Positions 61,801 to 64,000 of a DNA stretch of 64,000 nt are shown here, piece after piece. Below the pieces are notes generated by a model. The model saw only the letters and a program-made list of their open reading frames with translations. It had not been told where the DNA came from and did no database searches. The number at the start of each line of letters is the position of its first letter. Positions within the stretch are counted from its first letter, which is position 1. The stretch covers positions 910,578-974,577 of the forward strand of contig NZ_LMUV01000002.1 in NCBI RefSeq assembly GCF_009765755.1, written 5' to 3'. The DNA comes from Rhodanobacter sp. L36. GTDB taxonomy: Bacteria > Pseudomonadota > Gammaproteobacteria > Xanthomonadales > Rhodanobacteraceae. Made by a program: the position numbers and the translations under genes.

Positions 61801-64000
61801 TGATCCAGTTGCACCTCCCGCGGTTTCTGCACGAAATCGAGCATGATCGACAGCACCGGCGGAATCAGCACCATGGCCAGCACCGCCAGCATCCATGACA
61901 GCGCCGGCCACATCACCAGCCAGCCGATCACCAGCAGCAGCAGCAGCGAAATCGGCACCAGACTGCGGCGCAGGTTGTCGAGAATTTTCCAGCGCGACAA
62001 CGCGGTCAGCGCATTGCGGCGCCAGCCGTCGTGCGCAGTCGGCGCCCACGGCAACAGCCACGGCAGCAGTTGCCAGTCGCCGCGAATCCAGCGATGCCGA
62101 CGCTTGACGTCGGCGTTGTAGCGCGCGGGATATTCCTCGAACAACTGCACGTCGCTGAGCAGTCCGGCGCGCGCGTGGCAACCTTCGACCAGATCGTGGC
62201 TGAGGATGCGGCTTTCAGGAAAACGGCCGTCCAGCGTGAGCTCGAACGCATCGATATCGTAGATGCCCTTGCCGATGAAAGAGCCCTCGCGGAACACGTC
62301 CTGATAGACGTCCGACACCATCTGCGTATACGGATCGATGCCCGCGTCGCTGCCGTACAACTGCGCGTAGCGCGATCGCGCCGTGCTCGGCAGGCTGATG
62401 CCCACGCGCGGCTGCAGGATCGCGTAACCGCTCACCACGCGTCGCAATTCGGGGTCGTATACCGCGCGATTCAGTGGATGGTCGATGGTGCCGACGAACT
62501 CCTGCGCCGCATCGCGCGGCAGTTCCGTGTCGGTGTCCAGCGTGATCACGTACTGCACGGGCGGCAGCGCAGCGACGTCGCCGACGATCAGCATGAAGCG
62601 ATCTTCACCATGTCCGCGCAACAACGCGTTGAGGTCGGCGAGCTTGCCGCGCTTGCGCTCGTGGCCCATCCAGCATTGCTCGGTGTCGTTCCAGCGACGC
62701 GGCCGGTGCAGCAGGAAAAACCGATCGGCGCCGACGCTCGCGTACTGGTCGTTGAGCCCTTCGATGCGACGACGCGCCAGCCGCAGCATGGCGTCGTCGC
62801 CCGGGAGGGTTTCGCTCGACGCATCGGTGAAATCGGTGAGCAGCGCGAAGTGCAGGTGCTCATCGCGATTGCCGAGGAAACGCACCTCCAGCGATTCGAC
62901 CAGCGCTTCCACGTCGTCGGTGCTGGCGATCATGCTGGGGATCGCCACCAGCGTGCGCGCGGTCGCCGGAATGCCGGTGGAGTAATCCATCCGCGGCAAT
63001 CTTTGTGGCGTCACCGTCAGCGTGGACATCCAGTTGATCAGGCTCAGGCCGAGCTGGCTGGCGAGGATGACCGCCGGCACCGCGATCGTCAGCAACGCCC
63101 ACAGCGGCAGCGATGCATGCGTGGCGGACATCACCAATGGTTCGGCAAACAGGAACGTGAGCAACGCGAGCAGGCCGAGATAGATCGGCAATGGCGCGCG
63201 ATCGAACGCGCGGCGTATGCGTTCGACCCGAGCGGGTCGCACGCCGAGCCGTCGTTCGAGCGCGGCGCGGCCTTCGTCGATCAGATAGAAGCCGACATGC
63301 CGATGCAGTGGCGAAGGGTAGTCGGTGGGCGCGGCTTCTTCGCACAGTACGACTGCGGCCTCGGCTACGTCGAATTCCTCGAGCTCGTGCGTGCGCGCCA
63401 TCGCTTCGATCACGTGGCGATAGCGATCGCGCGTGGCGAAATCCATGGTGGCGTAGACATCGGCCGGATCGTCGCGCAAACGCTGCTCGACCATGCTGGT
63501 GTGTTCGACGAACTGGCGCCAGTCGATCGCGGACAACGCGCGCAAACTGCCGATGCTGTTGCTGATCGACACCTGGCTCGCCGCCTGCTGTTGCGCTTCG
63601 AGTTGTACCAAATGGCCGATGCTCTGGCCGGAGACCGAAAGCCGCTGCTCGATCCAGCTCAGTGGCAACGCAAGTGACGGACTCTGGCCTTGCAGCCGTC
63701 GCGCCATCTCGGCCACGAACGGCCCGTTCATCGGCGGGTTCGAGCGCGCCATGTCGGCGACCACCAACACCACGCTGTTCGGATCGCGTTCGGCCGTCGC
63801 GGTCATGGTGTCGGCCCAGCGCGCGGCCTTGCCGCGATGACGCCAGTCGGCCATCACACGCGCCGCCACGCGACGCAGGTTTTCGATCAGCGCCAGCCGC
63901 AGCATGATCGGGATCGCCCACAGCTCGCCGAGCTTCAGCGGGCTCACCGATTGATACGCGCTGACGAAGCGACTGAGGTTGGCGGTACCGACGCGGCCAT
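55815..64000 (-). CDS. ndvB: Cyclic beta-1,2-glucan synthase (NdvB/Cgs), N-terminus beyond the window
   Basis: The frame is open to the last base, so the N-terminus is missing; about 2,728 residues are visible (family about 2,800-2,900). Order: helical N-terminal region; GT84 glycosyltransferase with LDTDTELP (near 62,530), HDLVEG and RRHRWIRGDWQ (near 62,080); a PF10091-type cyclisation region (GH189) with FGVPGLGLKRGLSDDVV and SFMVHHQGMSLLAFA (59.9-60.2 kb); and a GH94 phosphorylase-like domain with RDQLQDSMA, CSDDYLWLPLA and GSGDWNDGMN (near 56,770). Membrane helices lie around the GT84 domain. It is the inner-membrane enzyme that primes, elongates, trims and cyclises periplasmic beta-1,2-glucan, important in osmoadaptation and host interaction in related bacteria. 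Confidence 0.95.
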   Translation of the reverse strand, partial: GRVGTANLSRFVSAYQSVSPLKLGELWAIPIMLRLALIENLRRVAARVMADWRHRGKAARWADTMTATAERDPNSVVLVVADMARSNPPMNGPFVAEMARRLQGQSPSLALPLSWIEQRLSVSGQSIGHLVQLEAQQQAASQVSISNSIGSLRALSAIDWRQFVEHTSMVEQRLRDDPADVYATMDFATRDRYRHVIEAMARTHELEEFDVAEAAVVLCEEAAPTDYPSPLHRHVGFYLIDEGRAALERRLGVRPARVERIRRAFDRAPLPIYLGLLALLTFLFAEPLVMSATHASLPLWALLTIAVPAVILASQLGLSLINWMSTLTVTPQRLPRMDYSTGIPATARTLVAIPSMIASTDDVEALVESLEVRFLGNRDEHLHFALLTDFTDASSETLPGDDAMLRLARRRIEGLNDQYASVGADRFFLLHRPRRWNDTEQCWMGHERKRGKLADLNALLRGHGEDRFMLIVGDVAALPPVQYVITLDTDTELPRDAAQEFVGTIDHPLNRAVYDPELRRVVSGYAILQPRVGISLPSTARSRYAQLYGSDAGIDPYTQMVSDVYQDVFREGSFIGKGIYDIDAFELTLDGRFPESRILSHDLVEGCHARAGLLSDVQLFEEYPARYNADVKRRHRWIRGDWQLLPWLLPWAPTAHDGWRRNALTALSRWKILDNLRRSLVPISLLLLLVIGWLVMWPALSWMLAVLAMVLIPPVLSIMLDFVQKPREVQLDQHLRAALRAGGQHLSRMALGLAWLPHEALYNLDAIVRTLWRITVSRRMLLQWQTSSDVERHSSNSAGAMWKLMWFGPLLSVLLTAALAIQRPMVLLIAAPLLILWLLSPTIAWWISQPRVPRAFMPNHAQRGFLRALARRTWAFFDTHVGPEDHWLPPDNVQEKPQFTVAHRTSPTNIGLALLANLAAMDFGFISAGRLLDRTRHTLDTMQSLPRHRGHFYNWYDTLSLQPLAPLYISAVDSGNLAGHLLTLRPGLLALLDEPVFQPRVLQGLLDTLLVLGDALGDADATPLRPVQRELEEALETPPATTGAALQLLQRLLDHAHALARAFTADAGSEAEFWVHALLEQCSDLVDESSVFNLDPPPDEDDGFRGIPTLLQLARIEPLCWPSEAGAEAIRELARERIIAIEALAQRSGELALMDYRFLYDSARDLLAIGYNVDERRLDDSYYDLLASEARLASFVAIAQGQLPQENWFSLGRLLTTSGGEPVLLSWSGSMFEYLMPMLVMPSYEGTLLDQTCQAAVARQIEYGRQLNIPWGVSESGYNMLDAHFTYQYRAFGVPGLGLKRGLSDDVVIAPYATALAMMVSPVPASKNLQRLVDEGAQGRFGLYEAIDYTPARLPLGQSSALVRSFMVHHQGMSLLAFAYALLDKPMQRRFETDPQFQATSLLLQERVPKTAAEYMHASGFPDMDSNPRASETRLRVFADPDRARPAVQLLSNGRYHVMVSSAGGGYSRRNELALTRWQEDITRDHWGMFCYLRDVASGAYWATAHQPTLKKTEVFEAIFSDARAEFRVRERDIDAHTEIVVSPEDDIELRRTRVTNRSRSRRTIELTTYAEVVLAPPIADALHPAFSKLFVQTELVPALQAIVCTRRPRSHDEAVPWMCHLMAVHNADIDEISYETDRARFIGRGRTAAHPLAMEAGHSRLSNSDGSVLDPVVAIRCRITLEPEQSATIDMVTGIADTRDACLALIGKYRDRHLADRVFDLAWTHSQVLLRQLNASLSDAQLYEQMASSIIYPNANLRAEPGVLIGNRRGQSGLWGQSISGDLPIVLLMIADPARIEIVRQMVQAHAYWRLKGLAVDLVIWNEDRAGYRQELQDQIMGLIASGSEASLIDRPGGIFVRPSQQLSGEDRMLVQASARIILADSRGSLADQIGRRVVETHAPRFEPTRARRIATTPAATEALAPRQDHLQLTNPHGGFSADGREYVIVLATGDTTPAPWSNILANPHFGTVISESGSAYTWGENAHEFRLTPWHNDPVSDGSGEAIYLRDEETGQVWSPTPLPARGSGEYVTRHGFGYSVFEHVEDGIHSELWIYVALDASVKFSVLKLRNASGRPRQLSVTGYAEWLLGDLREKTSMHVVTESDPSSGALFARNAYNTEFPHRMAFFDVDDAGRGIGGDRSEFLGRNGSMRMPAELARTHLSGRLGAGLDPCATLQVKLELDEGEQRDVVFRLGLGRNASDAGALVQRFRGNAMAADALAQVRAHWDRILGAVQVHTPEPALDVLANGWLLYQTIACRIWARSGYYQSGGAFGFRDQLQDSMATLHAAPDIARRQLLLCAAHQFPEGDVQHWWHPPLDRGVRTQCSDDYLWLPLAASRYVLATGDHKVLDETVGYIEGRPLLPGEESYYDLPQQSGLRESLYRHCVRAIEHGLARGVHGLPLIGSGDWNDGMNRVGEAGRGESIWLGFFSCEVMTRFAEVARLRNDEAFAQRCDSEVAKLRVALEQHGWDGAWYRRAYFDDGTPLGTHTNVECRIDSIAQSWSVLSGAASPERQQQAMTSLEQHLVRRDAGLVQLLDPPFDTSPLDPGYIKGYVPGVRENGGQYTHAAIWATMAFAELGDSTRAWELLRMINPVNHGIDAAQMDVYKVEPYVVTADVYAVEPHIGRGGWSWYTGSAGWLYRLILESLLGLRLENGQLRFAPVLPADWDGFSMSYRHRDTWYRINVRQSDAVSRNRIWLDGVEQADGKIPLADDGVEHSVELDYPRVV

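Noticed and set aside
1-64000. CRISPR arrays, tRNA or rRNA genes, transposases, prophage, riboswitches
   Set aside because: None could be recognised by eye: no regularly spaced repeats, no cloverleaf-like segments in the gaps, and no recombinase or transposase domain among the proteins.

Overview
The window is a high-GC chromosomal segment from a gammaproteobacterium. The combination of an Oar-like TonB-dependent receptor, a flavin-dependent halogenase, a PNGase A-type amidase, an NdvB-type glucan synthase and the housekeeping genes parAB, rsmG, hemC, aroE, prlC and xthA points to the Lysobacterales (Xanthomonadales), most likely Rhodanobacteraceae. That placement is inference from gene content; there is no rRNA here. 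I see no tRNA, CRISPR array, transposase or phage gene, and almost all of the sequence is ordinary coding DNA.

Layout. 1-5 kb: the end of a VIT-family metal transporter, transketolase, an acyltransferase-3 protein and hemC. 5.1-15.1 kb: a five-gene operon that matches E. coli yfaA-yfaT-yfaS-yfaQ-yfaP and the Pseudomonas mag operon. It encodes a bacterial alpha-2-macroglobulin with an intact CVEQ thioester and four neighbours formally named only as DUFs. Read closely, DUF1175 carries an NlpC/P60-like Cys/His signature, and the YfaQ protein combines a penicillin-binding-protein-like module (SxxK, SxG and KTxT), a SpoIID-like module and an HExxH motif. The operon therefore looks like a periplasmic protease-trap and cell-wall module. 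15.1-21 kb: a DUF481 outer-membrane protein, a WYL regulator, an SLC13-type transporter, a patatin and a GT2 enzyme. 21-26 kb: parB, parA and rsmG, split by a divergent sugar pair (a UgpC/MsmX-like ABC ATPase and a GH1 beta-glucosidase).

27-37.5 kb is a carbohydrate-uptake locus in one orientation: a LacI regulator overlapping a TonB-dependent receptor, a flavin-dependent halogenase, a GH144/PF10091-type periplasmic glucanase, a lipoprotein sugar-binding protein and two CUT1 permeases. The missing ATPase and a beta-glucosidase are supplied by the pair at 22.9-25.5 kb. At 55.8-64 kb lies a cyclic beta-1,2-glucan synthase (NdvB/Cgs; N-terminus beyond the window). Together this suggests that the organism makes beta-1,2-glucan and also imports and degrades it or related sophoro-oligosaccharides.

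37.5-55.8 kb: pirin, UPF0149, exonuclease III, a cold-shock protein, oligopeptidase A, an NTE-like patatin with a cyclic-nucleotide-binding-type domain, a gamma-carbonic anhydrase, a secreted PNGase A homologue, a small TonB-associated-like membrane protein, a LysR regulator, an SDR lacking its catalytic tyrosine, aroE, a RimK-like ligase next to a GNAT gene, a DUF1272 protein, a second acyltransferase-3 and a small secreted protein.

Starts were chosen from ribosome-binding sites, family lengths and gene overlaps, so several differ from the longest possible frame.
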